Shown: one piece after another, positions 7,504 to 14,969 of the stretch
How positions within the stretch are numbered: position 1 is the first letter of the stretch
Layout: each line of letters begins with the position of its first letter
IMG/VR virus record: IMGVR_UViG_3300032322_000109
Span: 1 to 25,992 of that record
Source: a virus
Length of the DNA: 25,992 nucleotides
Reading direction: 5' to 3' (one strand)
The notes under the pieces: generated by a model
What the model was told of the DNA's origin: nothing
The model's database searches: none
The model's input: the letters and a program-made list of their open reading frames with translations, nothing else
Position numbers and translations under genes: made by a program

Positions 7504-8132
7504 TGGGTAAATTTGTAGATTTAACTTCTATTCGTGTTGGAAGGCTTACGATATTGCATCGAGGTAAAAACATAGCTAAACAACCATCATGGGTTTGCTT
7601 ATGTGATTGCGGAAATGAAACTCAAATTGTTGCTAGTAGTTTAAAGTCTGCAAGAACTAGGTCATGTGGCTGTTTAAGAACAGAAGTAACAAAAAAAACA
7701 ATGACAACTCATGGAATGACAAATAGCTCTGAATACAGTATTTGGTCTGCTATGAAAAAGCGTTGTCTTGATGCAAATAACCAAGACTATAAAAACTATG
7801 GTGGTCGTGGAATTACTGTATGCGATAGATGGGTTGATTCATTTGTCAATTTTTATGCTGATTTAGGTGCAAAACCTAATGCCTATTCTTTAGATAGAAT
7901 TGATGTTAACGGCAACTATGAGCCGTCTAATTGCAAATGGTCAAGCCTAGAAGAACAAGCAAACAATAAAACCAATAGCGTCAAATACACTTTAAATGGG
8001 GAAACTTTGACAATTACACAATGGTCTAAAAAGTCAGGTTTAAAAGTTGCATCTTTAAGAAAAAGACTAACTCAAGGCATGGAATTATCTCGTGCTTTGG
8101 TTAATGTTGACTATAGGAGCTGTAATGTTTAG
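7503..8132 (+). CDS. Free-standing HNH homing-type endonuclease
   Basis: The 209-residue protein matches a common phage HNH endonuclease pattern. A zinc ribbon-like region has C32, C34 or C36, C55 and C57 (VCLCDCG and RSCGCLR). The middle has HGMTNSSEYSIW, KRCLDANNQDYKNYGGRGIT and VCDRW. The core is SLDRIDVNGNYEPSNCKW followed by EQANN (residues 119-145). A C-terminal helix-turn-helix-like ITQWSKKSGLKVASLRKRL (about 161-179) may read DNA. Such genes spread by cutting homologous loci that lack them. It sits between two fibre genes, starting in the stop codon of one and overlapping the other by 8 bases. It has no Shine-Dalgarno site of its own, so it depends on coupling. Confidence 0.82.
   Translation: MGKFVDLTSIRVGRLTILHRGKNIAKQPSWVCLCDCGNETQIVASSLKSARTRSCGCLRTEVTKKTMTTHGMTNSSEYSIWSAMKKRCLDANNQDYKNYGGRGITVCDRWVDSFVNFYADLGAKPNAYSLDRIDVNGNYEPSNCKWSSLEEQANNKTNSVKYTLNGETLTITQWSKKSGLKVASLRKRLTQGMELSRALVNVDYRSCNV
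8115..8119 (+). promoter_or_regulatory. Ribosome binding site inside the endonuclease gene
   Basis: AGGAG here lies 5 bases before the ATG at 8125. It fixes the start of the second fibre gene at 8125 rather than the in-frame codon at 8092, and it lies within the last codons of the HNH gene. Confidence 0.7.
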
Positions 8133-10068
8133 TGCTGCATCTAAAACTAGCAGTCAACCTGCCGTTGCCGCCAATTACATTGAGGATGTATTTTCTACTT
8201 GGTTGTATACAGGTAACGGCTCTACTCAAACTATTACCAACGGCATAGATTTAGCTGGTAAAGGTGGAATGGTTTGGACAAAAAACAGAAACAATACTCA
8301 AGGTAACGCTGTTTTTGATACTGTACGGGGTAATACTAAGTATTTGCTAACCCAAACAACAGACGGCAATCAGACATCAACCGATGACATAACCGCATTT
8401 ACCTCAACTGGCTATACTCTTGGTGACAATGCAACAACTGGTAATACCAATTATTCTTCAGCATATACTTACTGCTCTTGGACATTTCGTGAACAAGCCA
8501 AGTTCTTTGACATAGTTACTTATACTGGTAATGGTGGGACACAAACTATTAACCATAACCTTGGATCAACTCCAGGAATGGTTATTATTAAACGCATAGA
8601 TAGTACCAGTCTAGTAGGTTGGGTTACTTATCATAGATCAGTATCAAGCCCAAATGATAATTATCTTTTGCTAAATAGTACTGCTGTACCAGCATCTGCC
8701 CCAGCTTGGATTTCTCCAACATCTACAAATTTTACTATTGGTAATTATTCAGATGTAAACGCTAATGGTGGAACTTTTGTAGCCTACCTATTCGCCCATA
8801 ACGCTGGTGGCTTTGGTACAAGCGGAAACGATAATGTAATTAGTTGTGGAAGTTTTACTACGGATGGTAGTGGTAATGCTACTGTTAATTTAGGTTACGA
8901 ACCGCAATACATTTTATGCAAATATTCATCTTCTATAAGCCCTTGGTATGTGTTTGATGTAATGCGAGGTTTTTCTTTAACTGCACAAACAGCTTTATTT
9001 CCAAACACTAGCTCTGCTGAAAATACTTATACTGGAACTGGAATATTTCCAACAGCAACAGGGTTCTCCACATTAGGAACATCTTTGTTTGACCCTAATG
9101 CAACTTTAATCTACATGGCAATCCGTAGACCGATGAAAGTGCCTACTACTAGTACTAGTGTGTTTAGCCCTATAATTTCATCTGGCAGTACAGGAACAGT
9201 TTTAACAACTGGGTTTCCTGTTGATTTGCAAATGTTAGCTGACAGAGATGGTTTTAATGGAGGTACAAACGTAGTTGATAGATTGCGTGGTGTTAGCTCA
9301 ACAGCGACAAACTTTGGTAATCGGTTATTAACTGCAACTACTGGCGCAGAAAATAGTACATTTTTACCAAGTAGAAATTGGAATAACACTAGTTTTGCAA
9401 TGCCTTCAAGTTGGGGTGGAGGCAACAACGTGTTTTGGAGCTTCCGAAGAGCTCCAGGATTCTTTGATGTAGTCTGCTACAATTCTAACGGTATTGCTGG
9501 CACTCAAATACCCCACAACCTTGGCGTTAAGCCACAGCTAATGATTGTTAAGTGTCGCAATAATGCAGTTCGATGGGTTGTGTATGCTGAGCCATTAGGC
9601 GCAACCAAGTATTTAGTACTTAATTTAGATTTTGATGCTGCAACAAACATTGACCCTTGGAATAATACTGAGCCAACCGCATCTGTTTTTACTGTTAAGG
9701 ATGGTACGCAATCAAATGCAGGATTTGGCTACACCTATTTAGCCTACCTATTTGCTACTTGCCCAGGCGTATCTAAAGTAGGTTCTTACACAGGTAACGG
9801 TGGCACACAAGCTATTGCGTGTGGGTTTACTGGCGGGGCTAGGTTTGTATTAATTAAGCGTACAGACTCTACAGGTGATTGGTATGTTTACGATACCGCT
9901 AGGGGTATGGTTGTTAGTACAGATCCATACTTATTGTTAAATTCTGCAGCGGCAGAAGTAGCTACTACAAACTCTGTAATAACAACAACGGGTGGATTTA
10001 CGCTCACTACATCTTTTGGCGACACCAATGCAAGCGGTGGCTCTTACATTTTCTTAGCAATAGCTTAA
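8125..10068 (+). CDS. Large tail fibre protein with repeated lectin-like modules (DUF7483-like)
   Basis: From the ATG at 8125 the product has 647 residues. It is built of related modules, each beginning with a GNGxTQTI-like strand: near nucleotides 8209, 8521, 8855, 9477 and 9788. Typical blocks are YTGNGGTQTINHNLG, PGMVIIKRID, WVTYHRS, YLLLNSTA and FVAYLFAH. I recall this organisation from large fibre proteins of aquatic phages with DUF7483-type repeats, thought to be concanavalin-like carbohydrate-binding folds. That suggests receptor or surface-sugar binding. The modules are degenerate, so they are probably old duplications. The start is chosen from the AGGAG at 8115-8119; the upstream in-frame codons belong to the HNH gene. 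Confidence 0.68.
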   Translation: MFSAASKTSSQPAVAANYIEDVFSTWLYTGNGSTQTITNGIDLAGKGGMVWTKNRNNTQGNAVFDTVRGNTKYLLTQTTDGNQTSTDDITAFTSTGYTLGDNATTGNTNYSSAYTYCSWTFREQAKFFDIVTYTGNGGTQTINHNLGSTPGMVIIKRIDSTSLVGWVTYHRSVSSPNDNYLLLNSTAVPASAPAWISPTSTNFTIGNYSDVNANGGTFVAYLFAHNAGGFGTSGNDNVISCGSFTTDGSGNATVNLGYEPQYILCKYSSSISPWYVFDVMRGFSLTAQTALFPNTSSAENTYTGTGIFPTATGFSTLGTSLFDPNATLIYMAIRRPMKVPTTSTSVFSPIISSGSTGTVLTTGFPVDLQMLADRDGFNGGTNVVDRLRGVSSTATNFGNRLLTATTGAENSTFLPSRNWNNTSFAMPSSWGGGNNVFWSFRRAPGFFDVVCYNSNGIAGTQIPHNLGVKPQLMIVKCRNNAVRWVVYAEPLGATKYLVLNLDFDAATNIDPWNNTEPTASVFTVKDGTQSNAGFGYTYLAYLFATCPGVSKVGSYTGNGGTQAIACGFTGGARFVLIKRTDSTGDWYVYDTARGMVVSTDPYLLLNSAAAEVATTNSVITTTGGFTLTTSFGDTNASGGSYIFLAIA

Positions 10069-10077
10069 AGGACAATT

Positions 10078-10593
10078 ATGTTAGTTCGAATTCGTGATAC
10101 TGGTGCTGTAATGTATGAATCAGAGTTTAGAAAAATAAACTCTAATACATCTTTTCCTCATCCTATTTCTGCTGAAACGCTAAATGAGTTTGGTGCGGAT
10201 GTGGTTTTAGATGGCCCACAAGCTACAGGCGGTACTGTTTACCAACATTCCCAACAAGATGGCGTTGAGGAAGTAGACGGCAAGTGGTACACCAAACACA
10301 TTCTTGGCCCGATCTTTACTGACACCCCTGCTACAGAAGATAGCCCAGCTAAGACCGCAGCCGAGAACGAAGCTGCTTACAAAGCCGTTAAAGATGCCGA
10401 GCAAGCAAAGTCAGTTCGTGAATCAAGAGATCAAAAATTAAAAGATAGCGACTGGACACAGGTAGCCGATGCCCCTGTTAATAAAGAGGATTGGGCAGCT
10501 TATCGTCAAGCCTTACGCAATTTGCCAGCACAAGAGGGCTTCCCTTGGACAGTTACTTATCCTACAGAGCCAACAGAGGTCGGGAGTAGCTAA
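10078..10593 (+). CDS. Tail fibre-associated assembly chaperone-like protein
   Basis: The 171-residue protein ends in a domain that I recognise from phage tail assembly chaperone (Phage_tail_APC-type) proteins: SRDQKLKDSDWTQVADAP, then WAAYRQALRNLPAQ and GFPWTVTYP (about residues 114-165). The N-terminal half (VRIRDTGAVMYESEFRK, then WYTKHILGPIF) looks like small fibre-assembly proteins. An acidic/basic helix (residues 82-115) links them. AAAGGA just upstream is a good ribosome binding site. It lies directly downstream of the large fibre gene, as fibre chaperones often do. Its TAA shares a base with the next ATG. A structural role instead of a chaperone role cannot be excluded. Confidence 0.6.
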   Translation: MLVRIRDTGAVMYESEFRKINSNTSFPHPISAETLNEFGADVVLDGPQATGGTVYQHSQQDGVEEVDGKWYTKHILGPIFTDTPATEDSPAKTAAENEAAYKAVKDAEQAKSVRESRDQKLKDSDWTQVADAPVNKEDWAAYRQALRNLPAQEGFPWTVTYPTEPTEVGSS

Positions 10594-11264
10594 TGCTAGG
10601 TTTTACACCGTTATCGACTAATCCCATATCGGATATACAACTTCCTGCCATTACAGGAACGATTAATGTAACCGATAGTAACGATACTGCTAACCTTACA
10701 GGTGATGTATCTGCCGCTATTGTTACGGGGACTATTTCGGCAACGGATAGCAACGATACAGCCAATATTACAGGTGCTGTTTTAATACCAATTACAGGCA
10801 CTATTTCTGCTACAGACGGTAATGACACAGCAAGCATTGAAGGTTTTGTTGGCATACCTGTAACAAGCGATACCCATGACGGCTTTACGAAGGAAGAAAT
10901 CCGTAGAGCTAGAAATTTAGACAGAAAAATAAAAGCTAAACAATTAGCACTATTACAGGCTCAAAAAGAGTCGAAAACACGCAGAAAACAACAAATTAAA
11001 GATTTGGTTGATCCACCAAAAGTTGTTGCAAAAGCCAAACAAAATAAATTACAATCAATTCAAGAGGTTAAAGCTGATATACCGTCTGCTGATACACAAG
11101 AATTAGAACGGTCTATCGCTTACCTAGAGAACCAAAAAAACAATCTGTTAAAGACGGTAGCGTATAGGCAAGAGGTAGCACGGATTCAAACCCAACTCGC
11201 CATCCTAGAAGCACAGCGTTTAGCAGAGCTAGATGACGAGGAAAGCTTATTACTACTACTTTAG
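10593..11264 (+). CDS. Repeat and coiled-coil virion protein
   Basis: The 223-residue protein has two halves. Residues 20-89 hold three tandem copies of a beta repeat (ITGTINVTDSNDTANLTG and two variants). Residues 95-217 are a Lys/Gln/Glu-rich helical region with heptad-like spacing, which suggests a coiled coil. The C-terminus is acidic then ends in five leucines. The opening MLGFTPLSTNPISD is a pattern I recall at the start of several phage structural proteins. I do not know the function; position next to fibre genes suggests a fibre or fibre-linker part. The glycosyltransferase frame begins inside its last 30 bases, in the -1 frame. Confidence 0.5.
   Translation: MLGFTPLSTNPISDIQLPAITGTINVTDSNDTANLTGDVSAAIVTGTISATDSNDTANITGAVLIPITGTISATDGNDTASIEGFVGIPVTSDTHDGFTKEEIRRARNLDRKIKAKQLALLQAQKESKTRRKQQIKDLVDPPKVVAKAKQNKLQSIQEVKADIPSADTQELERSIAYLENQKNNLLKTVAYRQEVARIQTQLAILEAQRLAELDDEESLLLLL
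10650..10859 (+). repeat. Three tandem imperfect coding repeats of 72, 69 and 69 bases
   Basis: Units start at 10650, 10722 and 10791 and each encodes ITGTI(N/S)-TD(S/G)NDTA-type sequence of 23-24 residues. The DNA is more diverged than the protein, mostly at third positions, which suggests selection on the repeated fold rather than recent duplication. Confidence 0.75.
11238..11251 (+). promoter_or_regulatory. Putative ribosome binding site and ATT start of the glycosyltransferase
   Basis: GAGGA at 11238-11242 stands 6 bases before ATT at 11249, in the frame of the glycosyltransferase. The frame is closed by TGA at 11234-11236. No ATG, GTG or TTG occurs in frame before the ATG at 11429, although the homologous N-terminal domain clearly lies between them. 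AUU starts are rare but documented (infC of E. coli). A -1 frameshift from the preceding gene or a sequence error are the alternatives. Confidence 0.4.
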
Positions 11265-12154
11265 ACCCCCACGCCCAGTTCAGACTGGCTTACGATCATT
11301 TACACGCAGGTCGTTACGAACAAGGTTTTAAGCTTTTTGAGTACCGTTGGCATCCTGAAATCATTGCCGAAGAGTCGGTTAAATATGCCCCAGCCCTAGA
11401 CATTCCTGTATGGCGTGGTGAACCTTTAATGGGTAAGTCAATTACAGTGCAGATGGAGCAAGGGTTTGGTGACATAATTATGTTTGCCCGTTTCTTGCCA
11501 GCACTAAAGGCGTTAGGGGCTTCTAGGGTTGTTGTTTTACAAGAATCTTCCCTGCACTACTTATTGGGTCAAATTACTGCTGTAAATGTGTTTTCTAACA
11601 GCTTAGAAGATGGAATAGCCAAAGAATCTGATTATTGGATTGGCTCAATGTCTTTGCCGTATTACATATCTTTGTCGCATCCCCTTGTAAAGTCCATGTT
11701 TCCTGTAAATCGCAAGAAAATTGTGGGTTCTGAGGGCTATTTACACGCCATTCCAAGTAATATTCCCCCAAAAATAGGGGTTAATTGGGAGGCATCAAAA
11801 CAAATTCTGTATTACATCAAGTCTATTGACTATCGCCACATGGAAGAATTGGTCGGTTCGGACTGCTATAGCCTAAATCCTAAATCTGACGGCTTATTTA
11901 ACCCACTTCCTAACGATGGTTGGAAGAAAGATTGGGTAAAAACCGCCCAACACATTAAAGCGTGTAGAGGAGTTGTGACAGTAGACACAGCAACTGCCCA
12001 TTTAGCGGGTGCTTTGGGGGTTAGAACCATCGTTTTGCTGCCAAAAGAAGAGTTTGTATGCTGGCGATGGAAAAACGCCCGTTGGTATGACTCTGTAGTC
12101 TGCCTAAGACCCAATGAATACGACCAAATTCCTGAATTAATAAGGAGAATGTGA
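11249..12154 (+). CDS. GT9/heptosyltransferase-like glycosyltransferase with TPR-like N-terminus
   Basis: The frame is about 301 residues if it starts at ATT 11249. Residues 1-60 (HAQFRLAYDHLHAGRYEQGF, then LFEYRWHPEI and VWRGEPLMGK) look like the last TPR unit and linker seen before GT9-type domains. The catalytic part has EQGFGDIIMFARFLPAL, KIGVNWEAS, TVDTATAHLAGALGVRTIVL and a W-R-W plus RWYDSV end, all typical of this family. Such enzymes transfer a sugar from a nucleotide-sugar donor. In a phage this may modify a virion protein or the host surface sugar; the target is unknown. The ATG at 11429 falls inside a conserved block, so it is not the true start. The TGA overlaps the next ATG. Confidence 0.7.
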   Translation: MTTTLDPHAQFRLAYDHLHAGRYEQGFKLFEYRWHPEIIAEESVKYAPALDIPVWRGEPLMGKSITVQMEQGFGDIIMFARFLPALKALGASRVVVLQESSLHYLLGQITAVNVFSNSLEDGIAKESDYWIGSMSLPYYISLSHPLVKSMFPVNRKKIVGSEGYLHAIPSNIPPKIGVNWEASKQILYYIKSIDYRHMEELVGSDCYSLNPKSDGLFNPLPNDGWKKDWVKTAQHIKACRGVVTVDTATAHLAGALGVRTIVLLPKEEFVCWRWKNARWYDSVVCLRPNEYDQIPELIRRM

Positions 12155-12528
12155 TGATTTGCCCTAAATGTGGCTACACAGAAAGCAATCATGTTGAAGC
12201 CAAAACAGACAAAGAAAAGTATTTAGAGTTCTGGGGGTTTACCCTAGGTACTCCAGAGGCAGAACAAGCTTGGGAAGAGAAAGAAAAGATGACTAGGCGT
12301 GATGCCCCAATGGTAATGTCTGACATTGAAGGCTATGTTTCTCAAGTTGATGGCACTTGGATTAAAAGCCGTAGCCACCACAGAAGTCACCTAAAACAGC
12401 ACCGCATGATTGAGTTAGGCAATGATGTTCCTACGCAACACAAACCTGCTGAAATCGACAAAAAGACCCAAGAAGCCCGTAAACGCACTATTGCTGAACT
12501 GGCTTATTCCAAATTACGCTATAACTAG
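12154..12528 (+). CDS. Small conserved head-module protein with zinc-knuckle-like N-terminus
   Basis: The 124-residue protein begins MICPKCGYTESNHVEAK; CPKC with the nearby H is a possible half zinc site. The centre has a pattern that I recall as conserved among podovirus genomes next to scaffold genes: MVMSDIEGYVSQVDGTWI, then KSRSHHRSHLKQHRMIELGND (split here for length). Its function is unknown. AGGAG at 12143-12147 is 6 bases before ATG 12154 but only 3 before GTG 12151, so I use the ATG. It is placed just upstream of the scaffold gene (9-base gap), consistent with a head assembly role. Confidence 0.6.
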   Translation: MICPKCGYTESNHVEAKTDKEKYLEFWGFTLGTPEAEQAWEEKEKMTRRDAPMVMSDIEGYVSQVDGTWIKSRSHHRSHLKQHRMIELGNDVPTQHKPAEIDKKTQEARKRTIAELAYSKLRYN

Positions 12529-12537
12529 GAGAATTGC

Positions 12538-13620
12538 ATGGCAGACCGCAGAGAAATGCTTGAAGAAGCCCTAAATCAGGCCGAAGATGGTACTTTAGAA
12601 GCGCCAGAAGAAAAGGAAATATCCGATGCGCCAGAGGAAACTGTCGAAAGGGATGAAAAAGGTCGTTTTGCCAGCAAAACTGAGGAAACAGTTGAGGAAT
12701 CAGCTGATGCGGTCGAGGATCAGGCAGAGGTTGAACCTGCCACCAACGAACAAACCCCAGAAGTTACTGAAGAGCTTGTTCAAAAGCCAAAATTCGCTCG
12801 CCCTACAACTTGGAAGAAAGAATATCTTGGAATCCTTGACAAAATCGAGGCTGGCGAACCCTTAAGTGACGAAGAAAAACAGAAACACTTTGAATACTTT
12901 AACCAAAGGGAATCTGAATATAAAAAAGGCGTATCGGTCTACAAGGCTGAAGCTGACAATGCTAAAGAGTTAAATGAAGCCATTGCGCCATTTAGACCTG
13001 AGTTAGAACAACAAGGAATTAAGCCTGCTCAATGGGTTAACAATCTAGGTAGGGCGCACATGATTCTTACAAAAGCGCCTTATGAACAAAAAGTTCAGCT
13101 GTTTCATAGACTTGCACAAGATTATGGAATACAATTAAATCAAACGGATATTGCGCCAGCACAACAGCAAACGCAAGACCCTTATACGCAGCAATTAATG
13201 CAGCAACTTCAGTATATGAATCAAGAAGTTAGCTCCATTAAAAGCAAGTATGAGCAGGAAGAACAAACTCGGTTAGTTAACGAGATAGAGAAGTTTAAAA
13301 GTTCGGGGCAAGCTCCGCACTTTGAATTGGTTAGGGAAGAAATGGCTCAACTACTTGAGCGCAATTTAGCCTCAGACCTGAAATCGGCTTATGAGAAAGC
13401 TGTTCGTTTGAAAGATGAAGTATGGGCGCTGGAGCAGGATAAACTCCTTAAATCCGCATCCCAACAAGCATCTAAAACGCAGCAAGTAGCTAAAGCCAAA
13501 GCAACGGCTGTAAGTCCACGCTCTGTTACTCCTAACGGAACAATGACAACGGTTGAAGCAAAAGACAGGCGTTCATTGATTGCCAAGCAGTTAGGCGAAG
13601 CAATGAGCGATAGAGTTTAA
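12538..13620 (+). CDS. Capsid scaffolding protein
   Basis: The 360-residue protein has the usual scaffold layout: an acidic, low-complexity N-terminus (residues 1-82), then a helical body with TTWKKEYLGILDKIEAGEP, HFEYFNQRESEYKKGVSVY, AIAPFRPELEQQGIKP and NNLGRAHMILTKAP, a Gln-rich stretch (about 200-225), and a basic C-terminal tail that may contact the coat protein. Scaffolds guide coat-protein assembly into a prohead and leave or are cleaved before packaging. It lies immediately before the major capsid gene with a 23-base gap, the usual order. AGGAG precedes the ATG. There is no recognisable protease domain. Confidence 0.85.
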   Translation: MADRREMLEEALNQAEDGTLEAPEEKEISDAPEETVERDEKGRFASKTEETVEESADAVEDQAEVEPATNEQTPEVTEELVQKPKFARPTTWKKEYLGILDKIEAGEPLSDEEKQKHFEYFNQRESEYKKGVSVYKAEADNAKELNEAIAPFRPELEQQGIKPAQWVNNLGRAHMILTKAPYEQKVQLFHRLAQDYGIQLNQTDIAPAQQQTQDPYTQQLMQQLQYMNQEVSSIKSKYEQEEQTRLVNEIEKFKSSGQAPHFELVREEMAQLLERNLASDLKSAYEKAVRLKDEVWALEQDKLLKSASQQASKTQQVAKAKATAVSPRSVTPNGTMTTVEAKDRRSLIAKQLGEAMSDRV

Positions 13621-13643
13621 ATTAATTTACAAAGGAAAATATC

Positions 13644-14618
13644 ATGGCATTTGCTAATTCAGCAATCACCGATATTATCGCTACTACCATTCAAAGCCGT
13701 AGCGGTGAGTTGGCTGATAACTTAACGCAGAACAATGCGATTCTGCAAAGACTTAATTCCAAAGGCAATGTACGCCCATTCTCAGGCGGTAATGTCATTT
13801 TGGAAGAAATTATGTATAACGACCCAAGCACCAATAACGCTAATTCGTATAGCGGCTATGAAGTGCTAAACATTGCTCCAGATAGTCCAATTTCTGCTGC
13901 TCAGTACAAGATTGCTCAGTACGCTGCTGCAGTTACTATGTCTGGCTTGGAAATGCTCCAAAACAGCTCCAAAGAAGCTATCATTGACCTGTTAGATGGT
14001 CGTATGCAAGTTTCTGAGGCTCGCTTGCTAAACCGCATTTCTGGTGACCTATATGGTGACGGAACTGGTAACGGTGGTAAGAATGTGGATGGTTTGGCTG
14101 CTGCTGTTTCTGCAACCCCATCTTCTGGCACATACGGTGGTATTAACCGTGCTAACTGGGATTTCTGGCGTAACCAGATCACCACAGGCGCAACTGCAAA
14201 CACTATGTTGGCCAAGATGACTGAAGCTGCTATCAAGCAGATTCGTGGCACAGACAAGGCTGACCTCTACATTGCTGGTAACAATATGTATCAGTATTTC
14301 GTAGGCGCATTGCAAGCTATTCAGCGTATTACTACCGAAGAGAGCGGCGCAGCTGGTTTCGCATCCCTCAAGTTCTACGGTGGCGGTACATCTGCTGATG
14401 TTATCCTCGGTGGCGGTATTGGCGCACAAGAAAATACAAACTATATGTATCTCTTGAACACCAATTACATTTTCTTCCGTCCACACAAAGAGCGTAATTT
14501 CGTACCTATCGGTGGTGAGCGTCAAGCCATTAACCAAGATGCGATTGTTAAGCTCTATGGTTGGGCTGGTAACCTCACAACAAGCAACTCCCAGTTGCAA
14601 GGTTTGTTGACCACCTAA
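13644..14618 (+). CDS. Major capsid protein
   Basis: The 324-residue protein carries the pattern of a phage coat protein: ITDIIATTIQSRSGELADN at the N-terminus, NAILQRLNSKGNVRPFSGG, IMYNDPSTNNANSYSGYE, SGLEMLQNSSKEAIIDLL and a C-terminal FRPHKERNFVPIGGERQAIN. Length and order match HK97-fold coat proteins of podoviruses. Codon choice looks more uniform than in nearby genes and the start has AAAGGA at 13633-13638, as expected for a highly made protein. It forms the icosahedral shell on the scaffold. The downstream gene and terminator suggest that scaffold, coat and decoration are expressed as a high-output block. Confidence 0.9.
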   Translation: MAFANSAITDIIATTIQSRSGELADNLTQNNAILQRLNSKGNVRPFSGGNVILEEIMYNDPSTNNANSYSGYEVLNIAPDSPISAAQYKIAQYAAAVTMSGLEMLQNSSKEAIIDLLDGRMQVSEARLLNRISGDLYGDGTGNGGKNVDGLAAAVSATPSSGTYGGINRANWDFWRNQITTGATANTMLAKMTEAAIKQIRGTDKADLYIAGNNMYQYFVGALQAIQRITTEESGAAGFASLKFYGGGTSADVILGGGIGAQENTNYMYLLNTNYIFFRPHKERNFVPIGGERQAINQDAIVKLYGWAGNLTTSNSQLQGLLTT

Positions 14619-14640
14619 TTTTTGATAAAGGAAACATATC

Positions 14641-14949
14641 ATGGCTTACTCAGTACTTCCCATCGCAGGAGTTGATTTAAACAATACGACTCCGATCAGC
14701 TTTGAATACACAACTGGCACAACTGCCATTGACATTCCAGCGTTTGGCCCACTAGGCGCACAAACTTTTGGTAATGACGGTTTGCGTTATGTATTTGCTC
14801 AAGCTGGTGTAGCAATTGCAGCATCTAGCGCTACTTGCATCATCAATGCCTCTACATTCCAAGTTACCTTGGGTTCTGCTGGCACATATTTGTCTGGTTC
14901 TTCTATGGCATCAGGCGATTTTGGCTGGTTTAGCAAGGCTAGTGTTTAA
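14641..14949 (+). CDS. Small capsid decoration-like protein
   Basis: The 102-residue protein has no charged clusters and is rich in small, beta-forming residues: TTPISFEYTTGTTAIDIPAF, then FGNDGLRYVFAQAGVAI and FQVTLGSAGTYLSGSSM. It follows the major capsid gene by 22 bases with an almost identical ribosome binding region (AAAGGAAAnATATC), so its output should be similar to that of the coat protein. Position and composition point to a decoration or cement protein on the capsid surface, but I cannot name a family. A terminator follows after about 20 bases. Confidence 0.6.
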   Translation: MAYSVLPIAGVDLNNTTPISFEYTTGTTAIDIPAFGPLGAQTFGNDGLRYVFAQAGVAIAASSATCIINASTFQVTLGSAGTYLSGSSMASGDFGWFSKASV

Positions 14950-14969
14950 TCTGTTTTTGTAGTAAAAAC

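Noticed and set aside
8092-8124. Upstream in-frame start of the second fibre gene at 8092
   Set aside because: The codons lie inside the HNH gene and there is no ribosome binding site before them, while ATG 8125 has AGGAG five bases upstream.
6121-10068. Diversity-generating retroelement acting on the fibre genes
   Set aside because: No reverse transcriptase, no template/variable repeat pair and no CLec-type C-terminus were found in the window.
10562-10855. - strand frame with repeated sequence opposite the repeat protein
   Set aside because: Its repeats are just the complement of the coding repeats at 10650-10859, so it carries no independent signal.
12151-12153. GTG start for the zinc-knuckle protein
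   Set aside because: Spacing to AGGAG would be 3 bases; the ATG at 12154 has a normal 6-base spacing.
14049-14642. Long - strand open frame (about 197 codons) opposite the major capsid gene
   Set aside because: It mirrors the codon pattern of a clearly identified coat gene, has no family pattern and no ribosome binding site. It is a shadow frame.
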